Source: Cyclaneusma minus | Lineage: Eukaryota; Ascomycota; Leotiomycetes; Marthamycetales; Marthamycetaceae | Direction of reading: 5' to 3' | NCBI GenBank assembly: GCA_037179335.1 | Contig: JAKZHN010000054.1 | Coordinates: forward strand, 62,001-126,000 | Length of the DNA: 64,000 nucleotides | Shown: piece by piece, positions 34,636-45,731 of the stretch | Numbering within the stretch: the first letter of the stretch is position 1 | Layout: each line of letters starts with the position of its first letter | Notes under the pieces: model-generated | Databases searched by the model: none | What the model was told of the DNA's origin: nothing | What the model saw: only the letters and a program-made list of their open reading frames with translations | Position numbers and translations under genes: made by a program

Positions 34636-35359
34636 ATGACTTCCAAAGCGAACGATGGCAACATCTCACAGTCACCGACTGTCCCTTCATCCAGCCCCCC
34701 GCCGGCCTCCCCGGTACGAAACCACACCCAAGAGATTGGAGCTAGGCACTCGCGAGAGCAACAGGAGCGAGGTATCGAACACCAGACCGCGTGGGGAACT
34801 ACGGTCGTGCTGCCCCCCCCCCCCCCGACCATTTAACCTGAGTCAGCAACAACTGGAATTTCTTGAGTCCTACCGAGTGTGTTCTTCTCGCCCTCCGCGA
34901 GAGCCTCTGCCATTTGCATCACCTGCAGAACAAAGGCGAATATTAATCCATGCGTTCCAGCGCATGGGCCTACGCTGTCAGTATTGCCAGGACAGAGAAA
35001 GTACCGAAAGCTTCCCTGTTTGGGTCGTACATATGATCATGGTTCACGGAGGAGAAGCAGATGCGGAGCAGTTTGTTTTGGGGGTACTGCAAGCTTGCCA
35101 CGACTACGAGGCTAAGTTTCCTGGGACAGCGCAGCGGGAGATTCCTAATCCTAATCCGTTGGATCACGGAGATCATTCGCGCAACGTTGTGGCGAAGGTG
35201 GTTCGGGATATAAAACCTGAGGTACTATCTCTCCCAGGCGATGGCATGAAGACGGTTGAGGGTTTGTGTGCGCAGGTGATATTGATTTGTATCGACGGGT
35301 TTAGGGATGAGATAACGGCCTATATGGAGGAGCATGGAGGCAGTGTGCTGGGGATGTGA
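34636..35359 (+). CDS. Hypothetical protein, reading frame broken at a C14 tract
   Basis: The likely start is ATG 34636 in good context (ACCATGACTTCC), beginning MTSKANDGNISQSP. This frame runs into a run of 14 C at 34813-34826 and stops 12 nt later. Downstream the open frame is shifted: from the C run it reads PFNLSQQQLEFLESYRVCSS and continues to 35359. One C fewer would join the two parts into about 240 residues. The N-terminal part is Pro/Ser-rich. The C-terminal part holds CQYCQDRE and a helical region ending EEHGGSVLGM; no known family recognised. Either the tract length is a sequencing error, or it varies in nature, or the gene is broken. An alternative in-frame start for the long frame is 34655. 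Confidence 0.45.
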
Positions 35360-35583
35360 CCGGATGTCTCGGAGTTCTCATGGCTACGACGATTGAGTTG
35401 AAGAGCGATTTAGCATAGTTTATCTCTGGGATCGAACGATCATAAATGCATGGATTTCGAAACTATATCACGCTTTTATATCGTTGTGAAGTTATTATAT
35501 AAAAAGTAAATATATTACTAATAACTCGCGGTATTTTATAAGGTAGCAGAAAGCCAAAAACTAAAAATTAAATGATAATCATG
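35360..35583. other. AT-rich convergent spacer
   Basis: Very AT-rich between two convergent genes (TTATATAAAAAGTAAATATA), probably 3' ends and polyadenylation signals. Confidence 0.4.
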
Positions 35584-36477
35584 TCATATACTCCTCCCCC
35601 ACGCCGGCTCAAAACCCCTCTCAAACTCACCCCTTCTTCCCCTCCCCCTCCTCTCCCCACGCACACCAGCAGCGCCAGCAAACCCAGCACTCTCCTCCAG
35701 CCTCTCAACCTTCCTCACCAACATCTCCATCCTCTCTCCCTCCCTCTCCCTCTCCCTCATCTCCATCTCCAGCACCAACTCCCGCATTCTTCTCCTCTCC
35801 CTCTCCTCCAGCTCTGCGAGTGCGTGATGCAATTCATCTCGCATTTCCTCTCTCATCTTTTCCCTCGCAGCAGCAACCAACTCGCGCTGTTCTCTTTCTC
35901 GTCGCTGACCAAGCTGTTCTTCGCGCAAGGACGATAGATCGTCTGAGAGGTAGGAGAGTGCGCTTGTCGTGCTTTGTTTAAAAGTCTCGAGACGCGAACC
36001 TTGCTCCCTGGCTACGAGGGTGATGAGCTCTTCCTCGAATGCTTTTGATGATTTCGAGCGTGAGGAGGAACGGGAATGGGATCGGGAACGTGGACGTGAG
36101 GGGTAGTTGCAGACGCAGGTGTGGCGGAGGGGAAGAGAATGATGTGTGGGGCAGGCTGGGTAGTGGGGTTGGCAGGGCTGGTAGGGCTGGCGAGGATAAG
36201 TGGATGGAAGTGGGTCGGCGTATGTGTGCTGGGGCGCATGGCTGTAGTATGTGGGTTGTGCTGGTCGCGATGGAGGAGAAGCGCTGACGATGTAGACGTC
36301 TCGGCTTCGGTCCAGCTCTGGCGTCAGGTCTCGGGTAAGGGCTAGATCTCGAGTTGGGGCGAGATTGCGGGTAGGTGCTAGGGTTGGAGACGCATTGGGG
36401 GAAACGATGAAGATGTTTGGAGATCGAGTGCGTCGAGGCTTTGTCTTGGACTTGGGGGAAAGGGCGAAAAAGGGCAT
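35584..36477 (-). CDS. Arg/Glu-rich coiled-coil protein, hypothetical
   Basis: Single exon, 297 residues from Met at 36477 (MPFFALSPKSKTKPRR; context TTCAAAATG). The frame stays open further upstream, but that part has a different, non-coding-like composition. Features in order: a basic N terminus, a short degenerate repeat LAPTRNLAPTRDLALTRDLT (about 38-58), a Pro/Tyr/His-rich stretch, an RS-like patch (RPRSRSHSRSSSRSKSS), and a long charged coiled coil (about 160-265) of the LEERERRRMRELVLEMEMRE type. It has a Gly/Arg-rich end. No enzyme domain; function unknown. The coiled coil suggests a scaffold or RNA-associated role, but this is only inference. Confidence 0.6.
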   Translation of the reverse strand: MPFFALSPKSKTKPRRTRSPNIFIVSPNASPTLAPTRNLAPTRDLALTRDLTPELDRSRDVYIVSASPPSRPAQPTYYSHAPQHTYADPLPSTYPRQPYQPCQPHYPACPTHHSLPLRHTCVCNYPSRPRSRSHSRSSSRSKSSKAFEEELITLVAREQGSRLETFKQSTTSALSYLSDDLSSLREEQLGQRREREQRELVAAAREKMREEMRDELHHALAELEERERRRMRELVLEMEMREREREGERMEMLVRKVERLEESAGFAGAAGVRGERRGRGRRGEFERGFEPAWGRSI

Positions 36478-36963
36478 TTTGAAGAATGGAATGGAGGCGA
36501 TTGCTGAGTCTGCGAGTCTGAAATGAAGAAAGATTGACGCAAGGCAGTGGCCCGATGTGATCAGAGCCGGTTGAGCAAGGAAAGAAGAGAAGCAGAAGGC
36601 GGGTGTTGACATGCTTATGAGACTGGCTGGGACAAACGGGGGATGGAGGCCTAGCAGATGTGCAGCAGGGCTGATTGAAACATACAGACGGTCATGTCCG
36701 AGAAAGAGAAGCCAGTACTGCATGAACTCCACTGCATCTTCAATATGGCCCAACCATAGCCATGCTGACGACAGTTTTGTGTGTTCTGTTTGTCCTGGAT
36801 GTACTCTCGATAGGACCATCGTAGTTGCGTGACCTCAAAACCACCTGTGCATATTCCCACCTGGCTTGAAACACCTGCCATCCGAACCATCTTTGTTCCC
36901 AGATTTGGCAATACATACCCTGAAACACATGCTATTGACACTGACTACCCAGTTCAGAAATGT
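36478..36963. other. Intergenic region, no gene seen
   Basis: About 0.5 kb between two minus-strand genes; no motif recognised. Confidence 0.4.
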
Positions 36964-38874
36964 TTACAATTTTGCACCCTTCTTGGCCTTCTTCGAACTG
37001 TTTTGCCACGCGAATTCCTTCTCTAGAGTTAGCCAACGTAAAATGACACATCATCGCATCAGGAATCTGTGCGACTTTGCAGACTTCCAGACATTTGTAA
37101 ATTGATGAAAGAAACTACACTTCGGGTCCAGCTAGCAGGTTTCAAGGTGACTTACCAATTTCTTCGCTGCACCAGCTTCAATAATCACATTCACGACAAC
37201 CGGCACCTTTGCCTTGAAGCCCTCTTCTGTGGCCTTTTCAAGCTCTTCAGGTGTCCGGGCCACGAACCCTTTGCCCCCACACATCTCAGCCATCTTCTCA
37301 TATCCAACTTCCCAGCCCAGACTGGTGCTTCGAAGACCGCCGGGTGCAATCCCTTCCTTGCTGTTTGCTTGCAGCTTGAGCCATTCGTCCGCGTCGTTGC
37401 TGTCACCTTGATAGACACCGCCGTTGTTAATCACAAACATGAGGACATCCATGCTGTACCGTGACATAGTTTCAACCTCTGGCATCGAGAATCCGAATGC
37501 CGAATCACCCTCCAGGCAGACAATTTTCTTGTGCTGTTTTGACGGCCCTGACGCGGCTTCTGCACCGGGGAGGTTGTAAGCTGCGTGGGCGGCGATAGCG
37601 TAACCTAATCCAACACCCATGGTTGCGTAAGTACCGGCATCGAGACGAAGCCGTGGGTGTTCCACGGGAAATATACTGCGGGAGATGTCCATGGTATTGG
37701 CTCCCTCGGATACGTAGACAACATTTCCATCTTCAGGAGGCGAGAGACGATGGAGAGTGTTCTTGATGATATCAAACGTTCGAGCGTATGTCATTGGTAC
37801 TTTATCGACTTTTGCTGCTCGAGCTGCTGTCGCCAGATTCTTCGCTTCGCTGGCCTTCAGAGCTTTCATGTAGGAGGATGACGAGGTATCATAGCGCCAA
37901 TTCTGGAGAGCGGCGCTGAGTTGGGAAGTGACTACTTTTATGTCTCCTACTATTCCCAATGCCGCGTCCCCTGCATTCTTTCCGATTTCTTCTGCTGAAA
38001 TGTCAACCTGGATGATCTTCACACCTGCGCTCCATTTCGGATCTTCTCCATAATGTAAAATCCAGTTGAGTCTTGCTCCAAGTACTATAACCACATCAGC
38101 CCCTTTCAACGCCGCTGATCGTGCCGAAGAAGTGTTGAGTTGATGTGAGTCCGGAAGAACGCCCTTGCCCATGGGAGTAGGCAAGAAAGGGATGCTGGTC
38201 TGGTCAACAAATTCTCGAAGTTGTGACTCGGCCTTGGCATATGCACATCCTTTCCCAACAATCAATAACGGCGCTTTCGCAGAGCGAACGAGACCAGCAA
38301 TCAATTTGATCTTCGATGGGTCTGCCGCTGCCAGAGGTCCAGCGGGCACAACCTGGGTCGAAGATTCTTCCCCTTCCCCTTGTATCACATCGGCCGGCAA
38401 GTCCACAAAGGCTGGTCCTCCTCTGCCATACCATGAGGTTCGGTAGGCCATTGTCAGAGATTGCGCTATACTGTCCAAGCTGGCTCGGATGGCGATTTTC
38501 GTGTGTGGCGTCAACAGCGAGATGGCGTCGAGTTCCTGGAATGCGCCTTTGGTGACCAGGTGCGATTCGCTCGAACCTGCTATGAACAGCGTGGGAAAGG
38601 CATTGGCCGACGAGTTCCCAATCCCAGCCATAGCATGCAGTACTCCAGGTCCTCCAACAACCAAGCACACGCCGGGCCTGCCGGTCAAGTATCCATAAGC
38701 AGTGGCAGCATAGCTGCAAGCTTGCTCATTGCGAAAAGCGATGAATCGAATCCCCAAGGCAATAGCCTCTTCTGCAACTTGGACGACTGGAATACCAACG
38801 AGGCCAAAAATCACCTTCACTCCGAGTTGGTGGAGAGTGCGCGCGATGAGCTGCGCTCCATTGGGTGATGCCAT
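36964..38874 (-). CDS. HACL1: Peroxisomal 2-hydroxyacyl-CoA lyase / oxalyl-CoA decarboxylase-like
   Basis: ThDP-dependent enzyme of the HACL1/yeast Pxp1 group. Exon 1 is 38874-37156 (573 codons). A GTAAGT donor at 37155 leads to a short last exon ending at 36964, beginning at 37017 (or 37020), giving about 590 residues. The catalytic Glu is E50 (FRNEQAC). The ThDP/Mg site is GDSAFGFS through NNGGVYQGD (about 454-485). Reading through the donor gives a C terminus ending VSHLETC, but splicing gives GAKL, whose last three residues AKL are a peroxisomal targeting signal type 1, as in the family. It likely cleaves 2-hydroxyacyl-CoA in alpha-oxidation or decarboxylates oxalyl-CoA; the sequence does not decide. 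Met 38874 (MASPNGAQLIARTL) fits the family start better than the far upstream Met. Confidence 0.88.
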
Positions 38875-39502
38875 CGTCGGCGACGCAGGATTTTTCGAGG
38901 TGGGGGAAGCTGGACTCCTCTGTGAACACGGCTTTGGCTCTTGTTTGGAAATAGACGAACAATCAAAGACAGAAACACAGTTCATGGACTCGGGACATGG
39001 AAGAGGAAGCAGCACTTGACCTCGCGCAGATGTGTCGTCATCAGAGTCGTCGTTGGACTGATGAAAGCTGCGATTAAGGTTCGCGGCCCGAGGTTGCTCG
39101 CGGGAGAAGTGGAACTCTGGGCTGGTGCCACGTGGAGATGAGCCGCTGGGATTTCCAGCTGCACGTCGTATCCCCTGAGCCACCAATTGAATGCGCTGGT
39201 TTGTATGCAGAGGTGCTGCATCCTAAGCTGTCATTGCCAAGTTCGAAAGCGACGAGAATTGCTTCAAAAGCAGCAGTGCCGCCGCTCGACGTCGCAGGCG
39301 GCGTGCACATAGTCCTCGGGCCAGGCGCGCCATGGCCTTATCGATACCCCCAATCCCATAGTGCCCGTAACGCAGATGTGAAACACGACACTTCAACCAT
39401 AGTTCCTCAACACAACCACCGAGTCCCTTCTGCCTTCCCAACCTTGCTCCCAACCTTGCTCCCTACGATTCTCCTAAGAACTAAGTACAAGGACTCACCG
39501 CA
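38875..39502. promoter_or_regulatory. Divergent promoter region HACL1 / SH3BGR-like
   Basis: A 628-bp spacer between divergent start codons. No specific factor site identified with confidence. Open frames crossing it on both strands lack motifs. Confidence 0.35.
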
Positions 39503-40902
39503 ATGGCTGAACCTACCACAGCTCCAGAACCCACCAAAGCTCCAGCCAAGTCCTACTCGACCGACCCGGCCCTCTACATCTACACTTCCTTAACCGCTGG
39601 CTCCTCTCACATCGTCACGGCTACCTCGAGACTCGAGACTATTCTTAGAGCAAACAAGATTCCCTTCAAAGCCACTGACCTGGCCACAGATGAGAAGGCG
39701 AAGATGTTGTGGGGCCGGCGTGCTGGCAAAGATCCGTCCGGAAGACCGAGGAAGATGCCCGCTTTGGTGCAGAAGGGCATGGTTCTAGGGGTGCGCCATT
39801 TCCCCTTCTGCCATTTCGCCCTTCCCAGAGTGCAGCTAACACGGTCCAGGACCTCGTAGAAGTCGAAGAATGGAACGAATATGGCGAGCTCAAGCAGCAT
39901 GTCAAGATCTACTACGACGCCCATACCATCCCCCCCAAACCACCCACAAACGTGACACACACCAAGCCGTTTGACAAAGCAGGGAAATCGAAAGCATCAG
40001 CAGGCACAGCCTCGAAGTCATCAGGTACGACCTCGAAACTTTCAACCACAGATGAGAACAAAAAGCCAACAACATCCACAGCCACTACAAAAGCCGCATC
40101 CCCCGCAGCCACAGCAGCAGCAACCGCAACATCAGCTGTGAATACCGCCGCTGTGACCATGCAGTCGGTCGCCGAACAAGCAGCACAAAAAGCCAAACAG
40201 GTCAAGAAAGCCGCTACGAAGAACCTGACCCCAGCATCCACGAAACCCGCCTCTTCCACCACACCGACACCCCCAAAGACCTCCCCCCAGAATGCCGCAG
40301 CAGCTTCAAGCTCGGATTTCGATTTCGATACTGCTCTGCGGAACATATCACAAATATTTTCCCAAGAGCCCTTCTTCCAGGACCCCGAAAAGGGCTCCTG
40401 GCAGCCTGCTTCTTCGCTGCATAGTAGTGGCATGCGTACGAGTCCAAAGATTGTTTTGCCTGTAAACCAAGTCCCTTCTACAGTTATCTCGCCGACTCCC
40501 GATCTCCCAATTAGGACTGCTTCGCCGAAGCCTATCCATCCCCCTTCTAGGACTGCTTCGTCAAAGGCCTTTGCACCCCTGGGGATTGTGACACAAAACC
40601 TCGAAGCCCCTGCATCTGTTGAACTGCAGCTGGAAGCTCTCCAATCGCCCAAGGCGACGGCTTGGAGCCAGCCCGCATCTTTTGAACTGCAGCTGGAAGC
40701 TCTACAATCGCCCAAGGCGACGGCTTGGAGTCGGCTATCGTCTTTCCCCATATTCCCAGGTCCAGGTCCGGAGGCACAACCAGTGAGACAACATCGGGGA
40801 TCTTCGCTGTCGGCTGCAAGTGCGGAGGAGATCAAAAAGGCCGAGGATGAAATGAGAATTAAAGAAGAGGAGGAACGTGATGATGAGGAAGATGAAAAGT
40901 AA
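39503..40902 (+). CDS. SH3BGR/thioredoxin-fold protein with long low-complexity tail
   Basis: Two exons, 39503-39790 and 39850-40902, with a 59-nt intron, give 446 residues. Residues 20-120 resemble the SH3BGR-like glutaredoxin fold: ALYIYTSLTAGSSHIV, then RLETILRANKIPFKATDLAT, then RKMPALVQKGMVLGDLVEVEEWNE across the intron. There is no CxxC, so redox activity is unlikely. The next 300 residues are Ala/Thr/Ser/Pro-rich, with a perfect 17-residue duplication ELQLEALQSPKATAWS at 21-residue spacing (63 bp in DNA, near 40621 and 40684). The protein ends in a Glu/Asp-rich coil (KEEEERDDEEDEK), which recalls the acidic end of SH3BGR. Function unknown. Confidence 0.75.
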
Positions 40903-41292
40903 TAGGAGAGATTTTGGATGGAGTGTTGATAATTGGTGTTGGACGTCGGTGTCTGGATAAGAATGTCACAAAGTCAGTGGCTGGGTAGCTGGTGTGAAAA
41001 GCATCCAATAGTAAGAGCGAATCACTGTGGGGAAAAGTTGTTTATGCTGTTTCATCTACTGGGGTTACTTTGTGGCTTTGTTCATGAGGCTCGCAAGAGC
41101 GGTGGTGCTATGGGGCTTCCCGTTCCTGTCCACAATTCTCGAAGTCATGGAATCATCCAAATTTCGGAACCACAAATCAGCTACCTCACACATTGCACAA
41201 GGAAATCCAAAAGATCCAGAAACCCAACTCAGATACAGCGAAAAGCTAGATACACGGACGCTGGGGAACATTGGCTGCGGCTAAAGCGTCAA
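40903..41292. other. Intergenic region, no gene seen
   Basis: Convergent spacer; the minus-strand neighbour may extend to 41246 if its last exon is read in the alternative frame. Confidence 0.35.
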
Positions 41293-41648
41293 TCAGACTA
41301 GCCGCCGCCTCCATACTTTCGGCCACATAGCGATCTCGACCTTCCAAGCAGAACGCCTCATATTCTTGTGCAAGATTTCCAGACCGCCGGCCGTCAGAAG
41401 GCCACCGCCTATTTTCCCTGCAACTATTTCATGATTCTTGTAAGTGGCAATTTCCGTAATGTTTAGGTCCTTTGCAACGTTGAGACAGCAGGAGAAAGGG
41501 AGCAGCATACAGGATCAATTGGCTGAGGTGTAGGTGGTGCCGGAGGCTGAGTGGACGTGTCTGGCTCTCCTGCATTGTTGTACATGGCATCGAGTGCAGG
41601 CTTGCTGGCGTTCATGTTGGAATTCTCCCAGGTGGAGGCCGATGCCAT
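41293..41648 (-). CDS. Small two-exon hypothetical protein, uncertain model
   Basis: The first exon starts at 41648 (MASASTWENSNMNASKPALD), is Pro/Gln-rich towards its end (PPAPPTPQPIDP), and ends at a GTATG donor near 41511. The 3' part is unclear. The phase-compatible frame after an acceptor near 41432 reads GKIGGGLLTAGG and ends at 41293. The neighbouring frame, reading LEGRDRYVAESMEAAASLID and ending at 41246, looks equally protein-like but cannot be reached from the donor without a phase break. Either the model misses an exon or there is a small sequence error. No family recognised. Confidence 0.35.
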
Positions 41649-44600
41649 CTTGATCGCTGGGGCTGAAGTTGGTCTTGTACTTTTGGCAAAGTTGTTGAGA
41701 GTGAGAGATTAGTCTTGTACTGCTTAGGAGCGTGGAGATAGTGATATTTGAGTGGCAGTGGCAGTGGCAGTGGTAGAGAAGAACGCTGGATCGAGGGGCA
41801 TGAGTGCGTCCCTATAGATCTCGAGACTCCACGAGATATGCACCAGTATGCATATCATGGCAAAGACTGTATCGTACGATGAGAAGCGAAGGAGTCAGCA
41901 TGCCTTCATCTGAGCCCAGTGGCAGACGCTCGACTGCGTGGAATCATGTGTTTGTCTCTGTTCATGCTGAAGCAGTGCATACGTGAGGGTGGGGGCGGCA
42001 CTCGAGCGAGTGGCTACAATGCTTGATGCTGGTATGTTGCAAAACCACACAAGTTTGTTGCATGAATCGAACGATACAGGGGCGAAAGACAGCACACGCC
42101 CTCATTGTCACCTGCTCGAAACTTCCTCAGTTTTTCGACGCACGCACGGAGACACAAAGCGCCCCAATTCATTCCTCGAGCATCCATACCGGGCCAGCGA
42201 CGTATATATGATGAAGAATCGCCGCGTTTCCTACTTTATGCACAATGCTGAGCTAGGCTTGGATCTACGGGAAGGCAATCAGGAGGACAGGAAGGCAGCC
42301 GTTGCGAAGATCCGTTCCCACCCCACAAAAGCGCGGTTATGGCAATGATCGGCGGCGGTGGTCTGTCAGCGTAACTTTCTGGAGCAATACCAGAAAATCT
42401 ATGCTCAGGGATCTACAATTTCCTGTGTTGGAGAAATGCCGTGTAACAGCAGCTCGCAACCATCATCCCCACCTTTTATTGATGGTTGAGGCTCTAGGCT
42501 ACATACCGTTGGCAAGTGAGAGCTGCACCTGCTGTGGTGTGGTACTTGGGATGAGGAATGATTCAGCGGGAGTCGCCCTCCGTGGCTTCTACGTATAGGC
42601 TCTCTCTTTGCCAACAGTGCCTCCAGCTGAAGGCAGCGATGGATCTTGTCAAGAGCCTGTACTGGTGGACTGAACCGATGACCCGCTGAAACGCAAGCTA
42701 GCCGTTCAAAGCGCTAGAACCCAATACTTTGGAGTATACTTGCCGAAAGGTTAGTCCGGTCACCCTCCCATTTCCCCGCACTACCTTTTCCTTTTCCCTT
42801 CCGCGCGGCTTACACCCTCCTGCTCCCCACCGCCATCTTGGCGTAGTCTTTTGAAGCCGCATGCTTGCCACGTCGCGATCCCAGACTCTCAGTACTCCGC
42901 TGTTGATTGCCGTCTATACCGCGGCCTCGGTAGAGACCGACAAGTTGCAGAAGACCCCAGGTATCAGGCGTTATTACCAAGCTTGGCTTCCTAGAATAGA
43001 AGAGCTCCTCGTATGCGCCGCTTTCTAAGTGGTTACACATGTCCGCATGATACTGCCAGCTTTATCTTGTTCATCACAGGGTCGTTGGAACTTGAAGGTT
43101 CCTCCTGCAACCCAAGATATGCCAAAATATATTCATGCTAACTGCGTTATCAGCAGTACAACGCATCATGCACGGTATGTCGATCCCATATGTCACGAGA
43201 AGAAGCAGCAGACCAATAATTTGCAGCGAGTCAGAAGAAAGAGCCGCATCGAGTTTCGCAGATAGCGGACATTAGGATCAATCACTTCACACTGGTCGGC
43301 TTCAGTTCCCCATCGAGGACGAAGTTCCAAGCCCCGGTCCGGTTTCCTTATCTGGACCAACCGATGATGGGTCATCATTTACCAGGTATTGAGACGCTAT
43401 ACCCGCGCTGATACTACATTCTTTTCTGCATATTGATAGTGCGATTGGTGGGGGTACTTCCGCACTTCCGCCCCGTCTTTTGGCGTTGCTTCCTCCCCAA
43501 TCGCCTTGTTCAGATGATCATGAATCTGATTCCCCAACATTGGATTGCGCCACACTGCGTCGGTCCTCTACATGTATCCGAGCTGCCATTCAAGCTGCCT
43601 GCAGGATCGGCGCGTCATTTTACGCGCTGTCCACTCCTCGGACTTATGCGCCTCAATCGCACGCCTGATATGGAACCAACCAGACTACTTCCGTGAAAAC
43701 CTCGGTTTTCCTGTCATTTTTTACAATGTCGAATCGGCCATGCTTATAGCTACTCTATTCGTTGAAGTGTTCTCGTTCATGACGAGAGGCGTGGATTCGG
43801 ATTCCTTGCAGAGCGGCACGCAGCTGGACTCTGGTTTCATTCGAGGAGCAGGTTATGTTGACTATACATTGCGACAAGTATCCCATTGATAGCACCGATG
43901 ATAGCCCTCGCGGGATGGAAAATCGAATCAAAAGCATTGGAGATCGGCGCTGACGCAGCTCGACGCAAGCACACTGTCTTCGCTGCAATCGAACTTGAAT
44001 ACGATGTCTCTCCATCACAAACAGCCGCCCGCTCTGACATCTACGAGCGTAGTTTCGTGCCGCAGTAGATCTCGTTACGCTGAAGGTTTCTAGTAGGATG
44101 TTGTTACGAGGCACACGATCGTGTACTTCTATCAGCAGACACCAAGTGCCATCCCCAAGTAATGTATCCGGTGCTGACCTTTCCCCTCTTTCTTCCCATT
44201 GCCCTCCACGGACAAACAGATCTCCGCAGGATCGTTACACTGCATTATCACATGCCCTGCGAATGAAGATCATCTCCCTATACACCACTGTGGCTTTTTT
44301 CATGTAGGTGGCCTGCTTGATTTCTCTATCATGATTCCCACTTAATGGCATGAACAAAAAGAATGTTTCTCAAGCAAACAGAATCCTTTCGGAAAATCGG
44401 AAGGTCCCAAAGGAAGTTTCTTCAGACAGCCAAGATATTCTGACCCCTTTCTTTTCCTGTCATTATTTCAAGAACACAAAAGCACCGGTTATTGGCTGCA
44501 AGTCATGGTCGCGGACTGTACCTAAGCTTGAACTTGCTCTGCCCTACTGGTCGATCTTGTTTCACACTAGGCTCGTAGATTCGACTCGTACTTGTGTACC

Positions 44601-44792
44601 AGCGGGAAACCCTGATTTAAAGGTAAGGATTAGATCCCGGATTGGTGATGACGATGCTTTCATAAATCCATGTAAGGTTATAAGTAGCCAGTGACCCGCT
44701 TCTCTCTGAAGTTTATACCCCGTCCGTCTCTATTTTGTTTCCATCCATACGATCTAGTGTCTGTCCCCAATTGTCACCAGTCGGCACCCAAA
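41649..44792. other. Gene-poor accessory stretch, nothing recognised
   Basis: About 3.1 kb with no convincing gene on either strand. A short GTGGCA microsatellite lies at 41751-41775. Open frames of 100-120 codons (for example 41983-42348) have no domain, and their composition is like the surrounding DNA. Confidence 0.4.
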
Positions 44793-45731
44793 ATGCCCCG
44801 TCTCACTGGGAAAGTCGTCATTGTCACAGGAGCATCTTCTGGTCTTGGCAGAGCAATATCACTTGCGTTCGCCGCTGAAGACGCTCGTCTGGTCGTATGT
44901 GCCGATCTACAGCCCGAAGCTAGAGAAGAGATTCCATCTGAGCGCGAGATTCCTACCCACGAGCTTATCTGCAAATCCTACGGCAACGAACGGGCTATCT
45001 TCGTGAAGACAGATGTTACTGTAGCCGCGCATATCGAGGCCTGCGTGCAGAAGGCGGTGGAGACTGCTGGAGAGCTTCATGTGATGGTCAATAATGCAGG
45101 AGTGGCTCCTATGGGTATAAGATTGCATGAGATGGAAGAGAAGACATGGGATGAGACGATGAAGATCAACGTGCGTGGAGTGTTTCTGGGCTGCAAGTAT
45201 GCTTGTCGCCAGTTTCTTACTCAGGGGAATGCTGCGAGCGAGCATAGGGGCTGGATCATCAACACTGCCAGTGTTGCCGGATTGCAGGGCGTGCCAGATG
45301 GACGTCAGTTTCCCCCTTTCCACTACTGAAATATTGCTCTACTTGGTGTTTTGCACTATCTAACCATTTTCACAGCTGCTTACGCTGCTTCTAAAGCCGC
45401 CGTCGTCAGCCTTACGAAATCTCTCGCGTTGGATTACGCAAAAGAACGCATTCACGTCAACGCTATTTGCCCTGGAGGTAGGCACAAGTCTCTCATGCTT
45501 TTCTCCGGCTTTTACTGATCCGCTTCAACAGCTATGAAGACGGCATTGACGAAGTGGATGCATGATGATGAGCATATAAGCGCACTGTTTGCAAGTAGAA
45601 CACGATGGAATAATGGACTTGACGGGCGACTACAAGATGTGGCCAACGGCGCAGTGTTCTTAGCTAGCGATGATGCTGCTTGGGTGACTGGAGTAGCTCT
45701 TCCAATTGATGGTGGATGGGCTGCTGGATAG
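44793..45731 (+). CDS. Short-chain dehydrogenase/reductase (SDR)
   Basis: Three exons, 44793-45303, 45376-45477 and 45532-45731, splice in phase to 270 residues. Classical SDR motifs are complete: cofactor loop TGASSGLG (12-19), NNAG (about 98-101), catalytic Ser in INTASVAG (about 157), and the Tyr-Lys pair in Y173-AAS-K177. CPGAMKT follows across the second intron and VTGVALPIDGGWAAG closes the fold. Acidic CADLQPE after the second strand suggests NAD preference. The substrate is unknown; relatives act on sugars, alcohols or polyketide intermediates. There is no biosynthetic cluster around it. The ATG at 44793 has AAA before it and gives the usual short N terminus. Confidence 0.92.
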
